Source: an uncultured Collinsella sp. (lineage in GTDB: Bacteria > Actinomycetota > Coriobacteriia > Coriobacteriales > Coriobacteriaceae). From it: a stretch of 64,000 nt of DNA. The stretch's first letter is position 1. The number at the start of each line of letters is the position of its first letter. The stretch covers positions 16,064 to 80,063 of the forward strand of contig UQIB01000005.1 of NCBI GenBank assembly GCA_900541015.1, written 5' to 3'. Shown here one piece after another: positions 35,068 through 43,476 of the stretch. Both the position numbers and the translations under genes were made by a program. Below the pieces are notes generated by a model that had not been told where the DNA came from, did no database searches, and was given only the letters and a program-made list of their open reading frames with translations.

Positions 35068-35648
35068 TACTCGGCCTCCTTTGCAGCGACGGGCGTCCCA
35101 GCAGGCGCGTCACCGGCGCCGTCAGCCCCGGCCCCCGCAGCGGCAACAAACCCGTCCTCGCCCAGCTCAACGCCACCGTCCCAGGTAGCGGCACCGCCAA
35201 CGGTGAGCGGATCGCCGCCGGCGCGCATCACGGCCTCCTTCTGGTCCAGAATGCCACACGCCTCAACGATGGCATCGATCACCGTCTCGGGACGAATGGC
35301 GCACCCGGGCGCGTACACGTCCACGGGAATCGCGCGGTCCACGCCGCCGATCACGTTATAGGCATCGCGGAACACGCCGCCCGAGCACGCGCAGATGCCG
35401 CACGCCACCACGCACTTGGGCTCGAGCATCTGGTTGTAGATCTGGCGCACGACGGGCAGGTTCTGGGCATTGACCGACCCCGTCACCAAAAAGATATCCG
35501 CATGCTTGGGGTTGCCGGTGTTGACCACGCCAAAGCGCTCCGCATCGAACAGCGGCGTAAGCGAGGCCAACACCTCGATATCGCATCCGTTGCAGCTCGA
35601 GCCGTCGTAATGAATAACCCACGGCGAGCGCGACATTTTATGATCCAT
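35067..35648 (-). CDS. echC: [NiFe]-hydrogenase small subunit (EchC-like)
   Basis: A 193-residue protein related to NuoB. The proximal-cluster cysteines are present: CNGCD (about residues 19-22), the Cys in VACGICACSGG, and PGC before AIRPE. It transfers electrons from EchF to the NiFe site in EchE. The C-terminal 45 residues are a Gly/Ala-rich tail. The gene lies 12 bp after the fused membrane subunit and is coupled to echD by a stop/start overlap. Confidence 0.9.
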   Translation of the reverse strand: MDHKMSRSPWVIHYDGSSCNGCDIEVLASLTPLFDAERFGVVNTGNPKHADIFLVTGSVNAQNLPVVRQIYNQMLEPKCVVACGICACSGGVFRDAYNVIGGVDRAIPVDVYAPGCAIRPETVIDAIVEACGILDQKEAVMRAGGDPLTVGGAATWDGGVELGEDGFVAAAGAGADGAGDAPAGTPVAAKEAE

Positions 35649-35660
35649 GGATGCCGCCTC

Positions 35661-38543
35661 CTAAATAAATACGTCGACGAGGATGGGCATAAGGTTGAGC
35701 AGGCCAAACACCAGCGCCACGCCCCAGCCGAGCTTAAAGCAGCTACGCCAGGTGCTGCGGGCAAAGGTGTTGTCGATCAGTACCTCGACAAAATACGTCG
35801 CGACCATCACGACCAGGGCGACCACCCAGCTCACCGGGTTGTCCCAGACGAAGAACATGCCCACCCACATCAAAAACAGCACGGTCTCGCACCAGTGCAT
35901 AAGGGTCATCTTGGCCAGCGTGCCGCCGCTCATCTCGGTGGCGACGCCCTGGACAATCTCCTGATGCGCGTGATGCGAGTACGAAAGGTCAAACGGCGAC
36001 TTGCGCAGCTTGATGGTAAGCACCGCGAGCAGCGCGAGGAAAATGGGCGCGCTGTACACGATGATGGGGGCCGACTGCCCCGTCACGGCGATGGAATCGA
36101 AGCTATCGGTGGCAAGGTACAGGCCCACGCTCATCAGCAGAACGGCGGGCTCGTAACTCATAACCTGCAGCAGCTCGCGGTCGGCACCAACCTGGGCAAA
36201 CGGGCTTTGCGTCGAGGCGGACGCCAACACCACAAAGATCGCGGCAAGCGTCACCATAAAGGCGCACAGCAGCGTGTTGGAGCCCGACACAAAGATGCCG
36301 CCGCCCACGACGGTAAAGATGAGCGCGCACGCCATATAGGTATCGTCCATGGTGTTTACGCTGGCAGGGGCCTTGCGCAGCAGCTTGGCAACGTCGTAGA
36401 AGGGCTGCAGCAGGCGCGGGCCCACGCGGCCCTGCATGCGGGCCGAAAGTTTGCGGTCAACGCCGTCGATCAGGCCACCAACCAAAGGCGCCAGCAGGGC
36501 AAACGCCACGGTGCCAATAAAAATGCCTACGACGCCCGAACCTTCAAAATACTTGCCGCGCAGCACCGAGGGCGCGCTCATGGCAAGCCGCTCGGGCCCA
36601 ATCCACGCGCAACACAGCAGCGCAAACAAGATAATGCTACAGCACACGACGCTACCCGCGGGGCCAATACGCTTCTCGCCAAGGGCGTCCTCCGAATACC
36701 AATTGCGCTTTTCGGCCTTCACCTCGTGCCCCATCGAGCCGCGGAAATGGCGATATTTGTCGGTCCCCACGCCCGAAAGGTACACGTTGACGTGCGGTTT
36801 GTTGCTCACGCGGAATGAAGTCAGCAGCACCACGGCGATAAACGCCACGATAACCACCATCAGAAACATGGCGTCCTTGCCAATAACGTACGGCACGCGG
36901 CCAAACACCATGGCCAAGTAAGGCGACACCAGACCGCTCGAGATAACCGGGAACGCCACGCAGCACAGAATCAGCAGCGCGGCGATGGTGTTGAGCGCCA
37001 TCCATTCGGTCTTATGGACATTGACCTCAACGTTTTGAGCCGTGGGGTCGACGCCCGAAAGCTTGGCAAGCCACTTGCCCCAAAAGAAGAACGTCGCGGC
37101 CGAGCCAAAGGCAAGCACCATGATCATGAGCACGTTGCCGGTCTGCGCAAACGCCACCAGGGCACCCCACTTGGACACGAGCATGCCAAACGGCGCCACA
37201 AACATGCCCATGATGCCCAGCATCATCAGGCGCGTCAGGTGCGGCATGCGGCTGAACATACCGTCCATGTCCTCGATATTGCGGCTGCCGATATGATGCT
37301 CGGCCGTGCCCACGCACAGGAATAGCAGCGACTTTGCCACCGTGTGGAACAGGATCAGGAAGATGGCGGCCCACACGGCCTCGGGCGCGCCGACACCCAG
37401 GCAGGCACTGATGAGGCCCAAGTTGGAAATGGTGGAGTACGCGAGCACGCGTTTGGCGTTGCTCTGCGAGATGGCCATGAGGGCAGCAAGCAAAAACGTG
37501 ATGGCGCCCACACTCGTGACCATAAAGCCGGTTACGGGATAGATAGCATAGAGCGGGCTCAGCTTGACCATTAGGAACACGCCGGCTTTGACCATGGTTG
37601 ACGAGTGCAGCAGGGCGCTCGTGGGAGTGGGCGCAACCATGGCACCGAGCAGCCAAGTGTGGAACGGCATCTGTGCGGCCTTGGTGAGTGCGGCGAGCGA
37701 CAACAGGATGACCGGCATCACCAGCAGCGCGGATTGCGCGGTTCCGGCGCCGGAAAGCTCGATCATGCCCGAGATGGTCAGCGGCATGCCGTTAACGTGC
37801 AGGTACATGAGTCCGGCCAAAAACGCGATACCGCCCAGCATGTTGAGGATGATCTGGGTGAAGGCGTTCTTGATGGCCTCGGGCGTGCGCGTGTAGCCAA
37901 TCATGAGGAACGAGCACACGGTGGTGATTTCCCAGCCGCAGAACAGCCACTCAAGGTTGTCGCTCGTCACGATGACGAACATGGCCGAGAGGAACAGGAA
38001 CATAAGCGCCAGGAACTGCGGGCGACGGTCGGGCGCGGTCTGCCCGCGCAGCGCGGCCTCGTGCTCGTCGTGAGCCTGGAAGTCCTTCATGTAGCCCAGG
38101 GCATACACGCAGATAAGGCTGCCGACAATGCCGACGGCGAGGACCATGATCACGCTCATGTAGTCCAGATAGAGCGGGGTGGCGGTGACGGCTTCGGCCG
38201 CGGGCAGCGTCATGGCTGCAAAGGCGAGCGAGCCCACCAGCTGGACTATGCCGAGCACTGTGGTGAGCGCGTTCCTATATTTGTACGCGTTGTACAGGAT
38301 GACGGCGCACAGGATGACGTCGATGAGGGAGCTGATGATCGAGAGCACATGCGAGGCGCCGGGGACAACCTCAAAGCTCTGCGGACCCGTGCCAAAAAAC
38401 ATGACGGCGACTACAACTGTCACCGCCATAATAATGCCGGAGCCTATGAGCCCCACCGCATCGCGGACGCGGTCACCGCGCGCGAGCAGCATGCCCAGCG
38501 CCGGTACCAGCGGAAACAGGGTAAGGAAATACAGTAGCGTCAT
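35661..38543 (-). CDS. Fused Ech membrane subunits: antiporter-like (EchA/NuoL) plus NuoH-like (EchB)
   Basis: A 960-residue polytopic protein. Residues 1 to about 620 are an antiporter-like subunit with the conserved PTPTSALLHSSTMVKAGVF block and its pump lysine. Residues from about 650 are a complete NuoH/EchB-type subunit: GLIDGVDRKLSARMQGRVGP, QPFYDVAKLLRK and RELLQVMSYEP, the acidic loop that couples redox to ion movement. In known ech operons these are two genes, echA and echB; here they are one uninterrupted frame. The ATG at 38543 has GGGGGAG upstream. It is the first gene of the operon in order AB-C-D-E-F. Confidence 0.9.
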   Translation of the reverse strand: MTLLYFLTLFPLVPALGMLLARGDRVRDAVGLIGSGIIMAVTVVVAVMFFGTGPQSFEVVPGASHVLSIISSLIDVILCAVILYNAYKYRNALTTVLGIVQLVGSLAFAAMTLPAAEAVTATPLYLDYMSVIMVLAVGIVGSLICVYALGYMKDFQAHDEHEAALRGQTAPDRRPQFLALMFLFLSAMFVIVTSDNLEWLFCGWEITTVCSFLMIGYTRTPEAIKNAFTQIILNMLGGIAFLAGLMYLHVNGMPLTISGMIELSGAGTAQSALLVMPVILLSLAALTKAAQMPFHTWLLGAMVAPTPTSALLHSSTMVKAGVFLMVKLSPLYAIYPVTGFMVTSVGAITFLLAALMAISQSNAKRVLAYSTISNLGLISACLGVGAPEAVWAAIFLILFHTVAKSLLFLCVGTAEHHIGSRNIEDMDGMFSRMPHLTRLMMLGIMGMFVAPFGMLVSKWGALVAFAQTGNVLMIMVLAFGSAATFFFWGKWLAKLSGVDPTAQNVEVNVHKTEWMALNTIAALLILCCVAFPVISSGLVSPYLAMVFGRVPYVIGKDAMFLMVVIVAFIAVVLLTSFRVSNKPHVNVYLSGVGTDKYRHFRGSMGHEVKAEKRNWYSEDALGEKRIGPAGSVVCCSIILFALLCCAWIGPERLAMSAPSVLRGKYFEGSGVVGIFIGTVAFALLAPLVGGLIDGVDRKLSARMQGRVGPRLLQPFYDVAKLLRKAPASVNTMDDTYMACALIFTVVGGGIFVSGSNTLLCAFMVTLAAIFVVLASASTQSPFAQVGADRELLQVMSYEPAVLLMSVGLYLATDSFDSIAVTGQSAPIIVYSAPIFLALLAVLTIKLRKSPFDLSYSHHAHQEIVQGVATEMSGGTLAKMTLMHWCETVLFLMWVGMFFVWDNPVSWVVALVVMVATYFVEVLIDNTFARSTWRSCFKLGWGVALVFGLLNLMPILVDVFI

Positions 38544-38792
38544 ACCATCACTCCCCCATGCAAAAACGCTGCAATTGTTTAACGTTATAGCTCAATTGAG
38601 GAGTAGCGGCGGCAGGTTTTCGGTCAACTGGGGAGTTTTAGGCGTACGGGGTAAGGGCGTGTCCGCTTTGGAGCAGAGAGGCGACGCTCCCCCTATTGCA
38701 GCGATGGGCGCGCGGGCACTGCACGCGGTTTATTGGCCACTTTGAAGGATGTCCCGATAGGCACGCGGCGATCCGAAAAGTTGGCACGGCAA
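38544..38792. other. Intergenic region upstream of the ech operon
   Basis: Must contain the ech promoter, since the operon starts at 38543, and the 3' region of the HTH gene. A CAATTG...TAACGTTATAG...CAATTG palindromic patch lies at 38571-38597. I see no convincing -35/-10 pair and no gene. Confidence 0.4.
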
Positions 38793-38816
38793 GAAAAATG
38801 CGCCCCCGTGGGCGCA
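38793..38816 (-). terminator. Intrinsic terminator of the HTH gene
   Basis: On the minus strand TGCGCCC and GGGCGCA form a stem around a 4-nt loop, followed by TTTTT, 13 bp after the HTH gene stop. Confidence 0.85.
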
Positions 38817-38828
38817 CCATCCCGTTCG

Positions 38829-39224
38829 CTATTCCGCCTTTTTAACGCGCGGCTTGCGACCGCGCGGCTTATCGATAAGCGCGTCGGCGCCGCCATCGCG
38901 ATACTGGCGACACCAGGCCTTGACCGAAGACTCGCTGGGAATCTTGTGCTTAATCATGGCTTCGCGAACCGTCAGGCCGTTTTCCAGGCGATCCTTTACC
39001 ACGGCGAGCTTGACGTCGTACGAATAGGTGTGATGGCGAGCGCCCGCGTTGAGCACGGCGTCGGCGCCGCCCACGGCATATGCGCGGGCCCACTGACGAG
39101 CCGTGGCCTGGGGAATGCCAAGCTTTGCGGCGAGGGCGCGGTGACCGACCCCCTCTTGGAGGATCTCGACGGCGCGCTGCCTAACCTCGGGCGCATGCGT
39201 GCGAGTCCTAGTTGCTTCCGACAT
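38829..39224 (-). CDS. Helix-turn-helix protein resembling IS3-type OrfA
   Basis: A protein of about 131 residues containing two consecutive HTH-like units: RQRAVEILQEGVGHRALAAK with QATARQWARAY, and KLAVVKDRLENGLTVREAM with SVKAWCRQYRDGG. It ends in a basic RKPRVKKAE tail. The two-HTH layout is that of IS3-family OrfA or domesticated transposase DNA-binding proteins, but no OrfB and no inverted repeats are seen nearby, so it stands alone with its own terminator. ATG 39224 was chosen; GTG 39233 is possible. The function is unknown; DNA binding is likely. Confidence 0.65.
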   Translation of the reverse strand: MSEATRTRTHAPEVRQRAVEILQEGVGHRALAAKLGIPQATARQWARAYAVGGADAVLNAGARHHTYSYDVKLAVVKDRLENGLTVREAMIKHKIPSESSVKAWCRQYRDGGADALIDKPRGRKPRVKKAE

Positions 39225-39556
39225 ACCTGCCACTTCTTAGCCTTAACCGTTAATCTGCTTTCTTACGTGCACGCTAGATAGTAGCATTTTGCTGTTTGCT
39301 CAAAGTAGTTAATTAAAATAGACGCGGCGTTATCTGGGCATTTGACACCTATTTACGACATTTCTTTATCGATTATTTACGCTGGTAGCTAGCTCGCAGC
39401 TAATCGTCATTCGTTTGCCAACAAAATTGACATCTCTTTATGTCCTTTGGTCTAGAGGGAATAATTATTAACCCCTCCCCCAATAATTTTGAGCGGCCTG
39501 CAGGGCAGTGACGCCTCACTCCTCATGATTACCGCGCATTGCCATCCACCCGAGCA
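39225..39556. other. AT-rich intergenic region upstream of the HTH gene
   Basis: Clearly lower in GC than the surroundings, with tracts such as GTTAATTAAAATAG and GGGAATAATTATTAACCC. TTGACA occurs at about 39427 without a convincing -10 at 17 bp. No gene is seen. It probably holds the HTH gene promoter; an acquired segment is also possible. Confidence 0.4.
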
Positions 39557-39601
39557 AAACAAAAAGGACGGGACCTGCTGCGCTTGCAGACCCCGCCCCG
39601 G
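39557..39601 (-). terminator. Terminator of the OYE-type oxidoreductase gene
   Basis: On the minus strand GGGCGGGGTCTGC pairs imperfectly with GCAGCAGGTCCCGTCC around AAGC and is followed by TTTTTGTTTT, about 70 bp after the stop. Confidence 0.7.
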
Positions 39602-39671
39602 TTGACACCCGATGGGACGCAGTCGGGCGAGGCAGGTCCGTGCTGCCGCCCCGCCTGGCCGCGATGTTCAA

Positions 39672-41702
39672 CTACAGCTCGTTGGCCGCGTGATACGCCG
39701 TGCGAATGGCGCTCGCAATGTCGGCAGTGCGCTCGCCCGAGCAGTCGCCCACGCAGGTCACGGGCACCGTCACGCCGTCCAGGTCAAACGCGTTGGCCTT
39801 GGAGCCCACGGCCATCACCACGTAATCGCAGGCGATCTTCACCGGCTCCTCGGCGCCGTCCTCGGTGGTGCGAATGGCCTCCACGCCCTCGTCGGTAATG
39901 GCGGTCAGGCGGGTCTTCACGTGCTGCTCCACGTTGTGCTCTGCAAAGTCGCTCATAATCAGCGGCAGAATGGTCTCGGACTCGCCCGCGGCAATCTTGT
40001 CGAGCATCTCCACGATCGCCACCTCGCAGCCGTGCTGCAGCAGGTACTCGGCAGTCTCGGTGCCCACCAGGCCGCCGCCAATGACAGCGACGCGGCCCGT
40101 AAGCTCCGCCTTGCCGGCCAGCACGTCCCAGCTCGAGACGACCTTCTCCGAGTCGGCACCCGGAACGGGGATAACCACGTCGTGCGCGCCCACGGCCACA
40201 ATCGCGGCGTCGGCGGCGTTGAGGTCCTCAGCAGTAGCGGCATGGTTGAGCTCAACCTTCACGCCCAGGCCGGGCAGAATCTTCTCGTAATACTCGACCG
40301 AGCGCATGATCTCGTCCTTGCGCGGAGGCGCGGCCGCCAGCACAATCTGGCCGCCCAGATGATCGCTCGCCTCGTAGACGGTCACATCGTAGCCGCGCTT
40401 GGCCGCCACGCGTGCGGCCTCCAGGCCGGCAATACCGCCGCCCACCACGGCGATCTTCTTGTCGCCCTCGCCCGGCTTGATGGCGACGGTCGCTTCGTCG
40501 CCGTTCTCGGCATTGAGCACACACGAGATGTACTTGCGGTTTTGAATCGCATCGACGCAGCCCTTGTTGCAGTTGAGGCACTCGCGGATGGGCTCGCCCG
40601 TGGCGGCCTTCAGCGCAATGTCGGGGTCGCACATGAGCGAGCGGCCATAGGCGACGATGTCGGCCGAGCCGTCCTCCAGGATCTTCTCGCCGGCCTCGAC
40701 CGAGACAACACGGCCGACGGTTGCCACCGGCACGGAGACCAGGGCCTTGACGCGCTCGGCCACGGGCAGCGTCCAGTTGTAGGGCATGGCGCCCATGGGC
40801 GGAATGGTGTCGCCCATGTTGCCGGTGTGGTTGGCCTGTGCAACCTGAATCATATCGATGCCCGCGCCCTCGAGTAGCTTGGCGAACTCGCAGGCCTCGT
40901 CAGGCTGCAGGCCGCCCTTGCCGCGCGGCGTGCCGTCGGGGTTCTCCATGATCACGGGGAGCTTGTACTCCACCATCAGCTGCGGCGCGGCTTCCTTAAT
41001 GGCGGCGACGACCTCCAGCGCATAGCGGACGCGGTTCTCGAACGAACCACCGTACTCGTCGGTGCGCTTGTTGAGGATTGCCGAGCACAGCGAACCCACC
41101 AGACGGTCGCCGTGGACCTCGATGGCGTCGATCCCGGCCTGCTGCGCGCGGGCGGCCGAGGCGGCGATGGCCTCCTTGATCTGGGTGAGCTGCTCTACGC
41201 TCGCCTCGTTCACAAAGTGCTGCATGTCGTGGTGCAGCTTGGCGTATGCCTGCTTGCGGATCTCGTTGGACTCGGCCATCTTGGCGGCAAAGGTCTCCTC
41301 GTCGCCGGCGGCCTTGGCCTCCTGCGCGGCCTTGGCGGCGGCCATGGAGCCCATGACCATGCGGCCGACGCCGGGCACGTCGTACTCGGGGTGGAACAGC
41401 TGCAGCGCGACCTTGGCGCCGTGCTTGTGGACGGCATCGGCCAGCGCCTTAAACGTGGGGATCTGGGCGTCGGTCGCCAGCTTGGGCGTGGGGCTCGCGG
41501 TCATGACGGGAGCAACGTCGCCGATGACGATGTAGCTCACGCCGCCACGAGCCAGGCGCTCGTAAAAAGCCAGGCTGCGCTCGCCAATGGAACCGTCGCG
41601 CTCCTCGTAGCCGGTGGTCAGCGGCGGGAACATAATGCGGTTCTTGAGCTCAAGGGGGCCAACCGTAATGGGCTGAAGCAGCTTGGATACAGGTGCGGTC
41701 AT
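39672..41702 (-). CDS. NADH:flavin oxidoreductase / FAD-dependent enoate-reductase-like enzyme
   Basis: A 676-residue enzyme of the 2,4-dienoyl-CoA reductase/BaiCD type: an FMN-binding old-yellow-enzyme barrel (residues 1 to about 345), a [4Fe-4S] site CLNCNKGC...C (about 372-390), and a C-terminal FAD/NAD(P)H domain with GGGIAGLEAARVA and a second GGGLVGTETAEYL dinucleotide fold. The barrel has an EVHGDRLVGS motif where many relatives have a HGAHGYL-type loop. In gut anaerobes such enzymes reduce enoates, bile-acid intermediates or xenobiotics; the substrate is not predictable. ATG 41702 was chosen over ATG 41708 by spacing from GAGAGG. Confidence 0.88.
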   Translation of the reverse strand: MTAPVSKLLQPITVGPLELKNRIMFPPLTTGYEERDGSIGERSLAFYERLARGGVSYIVIGDVAPVMTASPTPKLATDAQIPTFKALADAVHKHGAKVALQLFHPEYDVPGVGRMVMGSMAAAKAAQEAKAAGDEETFAAKMAESNEIRKQAYAKLHHDMQHFVNEASVEQLTQIKEAIAASAARAQQAGIDAIEVHGDRLVGSLCSAILNKRTDEYGGSFENRVRYALEVVAAIKEAAPQLMVEYKLPVIMENPDGTPRGKGGLQPDEACEFAKLLEGAGIDMIQVAQANHTGNMGDTIPPMGAMPYNWTLPVAERVKALVSVPVATVGRVVSVEAGEKILEDGSADIVAYGRSLMCDPDIALKAATGEPIRECLNCNKGCVDAIQNRKYISCVLNAENGDEATVAIKPGEGDKKIAVVGGGIAGLEAARVAAKRGYDVTVYEASDHLGGQIVLAAAPPRKDEIMRSVEYYEKILPGLGVKVELNHAATAEDLNAADAAIVAVGAHDVVIPVPGADSEKVVSSWDVLAGKAELTGRVAVIGGGLVGTETAEYLLQHGCEVAIVEMLDKIAAGESETILPLIMSDFAEHNVEQHVKTRLTAITDEGVEAIRTTEDGAEEPVKIACDYVVMAVGSKANAFDLDGVTVPVTCVGDCSGERTADIASAIRTAYHAANEL

Positions 41703-41844
41703 GGACATTCCTCTCTTGTAGGCGCGGCGGCGATGTTGCCGCGTAGTTGTCTAAAGGATATGGCATGGGGGCACGGCAGCACAACGAAAATCGGCGGATA
41801 GCAGGCGGCGGCAGCTGGATGGGGCGGGGCGGCCCGTCGGTTTG

Positions 41845-42141
41845 TCTCAATCTGTAACAGTTACTCAGCAAAAACTGGGTCTTGCTGTTACAGATCGAGA
41901 CAAACGAGAGCGTCCCGTCGGAAAATCTCGATCTGTAACACCTACAGACCAAAAACGACCCTATATGTTACAAATCGAGACAAACGGGACCCGCCTGCAA
42001 GAAAATCTCAATCTGTAACAACAACTCGGCAAAATCCGTCCCTCGTGTTACAGATTTAGACAAACGAAGACCGTCCTGCCGAAACATCTCAATCTGTAAC
42101 ATCTAGCCGCCCAAATCGGGTCTAGATGTTACAGGTCGAGA
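41845..42141. repeat. Array of four hairpins with 80-81 bp period (TCTCAATCTGTAACA type)
   Basis: Four units start at 41845, 41926, 42006 and 42087. Each has TCT(C)(A/G)ATCTGTAACA, a variable centre of about 25 nt, then TGTTACAGATCGAGAC or a close variant, so each folds into a long hairpin. Spacers of about 24 nt are themselves similar (AAACG...CCTGCCGAAAA). The gap 41703-42505 otherwise holds only the tRNA and its terminator. A three-unit array with the same period lies at 59178-59394. Confidence 0.85.
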
Positions 42142-42191
42142 TCTTTGATTGAGAGGTTGGGAATTGGGCTAAGAAAACAGTCCCGGAATAA

Positions 42192-42222
42192 CAAAAAAGC
42201 TCGCCGGCTAGGCCGACGAGCT
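42192..42222 (-). terminator. Terminator of the tRNA-fMet gene
   Basis: On the minus strand AGCTCGTCGGCC and GGCCGGCGAGCT-type arms pair and are followed by TTTTTTGTT, 10 bp after the tRNA 3' end. Confidence 0.9.
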
Positions 42223-42231
42223 GCAAGTTCT

Positions 42232-42308
42232 TGGTCGCGGGGGCAGGATTTGAACCTACGACCTCCGGGTTATGAGCCCGGCGAGCTACCAGACTGCTCC
42301 ACCCCGCA
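42232..42308 (-). tRNA. Initiator tRNA-fMet (anticodon CAU)
   Basis: 77 nt with encoded CCA. All stems pair: acceptor positions 2-7 GCGGGG with CCCCGC, D-stem GAGC/GCTC, anticodon stem CCGGG/CCCGG around CTCATAA, T-stem GTAGG/CCTGC with TTCAAAT. The three G:C pairs next to the anticodon loop, the A11:U24 pair and a non-Watson-Crick 1:72 position (U and G here) mark the initiator rather than an elongator tRNA-Met. Confidence 0.95.
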
Positions 42309-42505
42309 ATGTCTGGGCGCCTCATGTGCGCAAGAAAGAATATTACGTGGGAGTTCGGTAAACGGCAAGGAAAATCTCGTAGAGCATAATTCCTTCATAT
42401 TTAAAACCCCTTAGCCCATATCACCGTAAACGAATCGCAGCCTGGCACCGCCGGCGGCGCGTATACAATGGTGCGCGTCCTTTTACGCCGACACCTGGAG
42501 TAGAC

Positions 42506-43279
42506 ATGCTGCTCGCTATCGATATGGGAAACACGCAGACGGCCATGGGCCTGTTTGACGGAGACGAGCTGGTGCAGTCGTGGCGTATGCCCACCGACCG
42601 CTCCTATACCGCCGACGAGATCCATGTGCGCCTGATGGGTTTCTTTAAGATGTACGGCCTTTCGCTCGATGCGGTCGACGCGATCGCCTTTGCGGGCGTG
42701 GTGCCGCAGCTCTCGCGCGAGTGGCACGCCGTGGCCGACCGTATCGCGGCGGACGCCATCGTCATTGGGCCGCAGACGGCGGCCGTGACCAAGCTGCGGG
42801 CGGCGCGCCCCCAGGCCGTTGGTGCCGACCGTATCGCCAACGCCGTCGCTGCCGAGACCTTCTACGGCGCCCCGGCGATCGTGGTGGACTTTGGCACCGC
42901 AACCAATATCGACGTCATCGACGAGAACGGCTATTACATCGGCGGAGCGATTGCGCCGGGCATCCGCATTTCGATGGACGCACTCGCCGCCCGAGCCGCC
43001 AAGCTCGCCAGCGTTCCGCTCGAGGCGCCCGAGCACGCCATCGGCCGCGATACCGAGGAGTGCATCAAGGTCGGCGCCGTAACGGGCGCCGCCGCCATGG
43101 CCGAGGGCCTGGTTGCGCGCATGAAGCGCGAGCTGGGGCGCGAGGACGCCACCGTTATCGCCACGGGCGGCCTCGCCAGCATCGTCGCCGATTCGACCGA
43201 CGCCTTCGACATAGTCGACGGCCAACTCACCATCAAAGGCATCTGCGAAATCTTCCGCCGCATGCAGAAACTGGGGTAG
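42506..43279 (+). CDS. coaX: Type III pantothenate kinase
   Basis: A 257-residue enzyme of the acetate/sugar-kinase fold that phosphorylates pantothenate, the first step of coenzyme A synthesis. Type III signatures are MLLAIDMGNTQTAMGLF (phosphate loop with an early Asp), the GADRIANAVAA block and VVDFGTATNIDVID with IGGAIAPGI. Length and motifs are normal. TACAAT at 42464-42469 is a plausible -10, but no good -35 is seen. The gene stands alone between the tRNA and the convergent biotin-ligase/folate operon. Confidence 0.95.
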   Translation: MLLAIDMGNTQTAMGLFDGDELVQSWRMPTDRSYTADEIHVRLMGFFKMYGLSLDAVDAIAFAGVVPQLSREWHAVADRIAADAIVIGPQTAAVTKLRAARPQAVGADRIANAVAAETFYGAPAIVVDFGTATNIDVIDENGYYIGGAIAPGIRISMDALAARAAKLASVPLEAPEHAIGRDTEECIKVGAVTGAAAMAEGLVARMKRELGREDATVIATGGLASIVADSTDAFDIVDGQLTIKGICEIFRRMQKLG

Positions 43280-43336
43280 GACGGGGACCTAAGTCGAGCA
43301 CGCCCGATGCCACAGTCCCCGCAAACGTTCACCAAG

Positions 43337-43379
43337 CCTATTCCTCAAAACTGAAAATTTGTCAGTTTTGAGGAATAGG
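43337..43379. repeat. Hairpin with perfect 18-bp stem between coaX and the birA-like gene
   Basis: CCTATTCCTCAAAACTGA is perfectly inverted around a 7-nt AAATTTG loop. It lies between convergent genes. A second stem, AGCCCTCC/GGAGGGCT at 43410-43435, follows. Either could terminate both genes. Confidence 0.6.
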
Positions 43380-43476
43380 ACCGAGATGCCGCCCTGCAGC
43401 CACGCGAAAGCCCTCCCCGGTACAGCCGAGGAGGGCTTCGCTTGTCATCGTTATCTTTGGGCGCGGTCGCCTCGCG

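Noticed and set aside
33257..35648. Respiratory complex I subunits NuoBCD
   Set aside because: The large subunit retains both NiFe cysteine pairs (RICGIC, DPCISC), which complex I lacks, and the gene order is that of ech.
39225..39556. A prophage or island boundary
   Set aside because: The AT-rich patch is short and has no integrase, attachment repeat or phage gene next to it.
41845..42141. CRISPR array
   Set aside because: The regular period suggested it, but each unit is a hairpin whose variable part is the loop, the spacers between units are similar to each other, and there are no cas genes.
42122..42325. A 67-codon minus-strand frame
   Set aside because: It overlaps the initiator tRNA and its terminator and has no coding features of its own.
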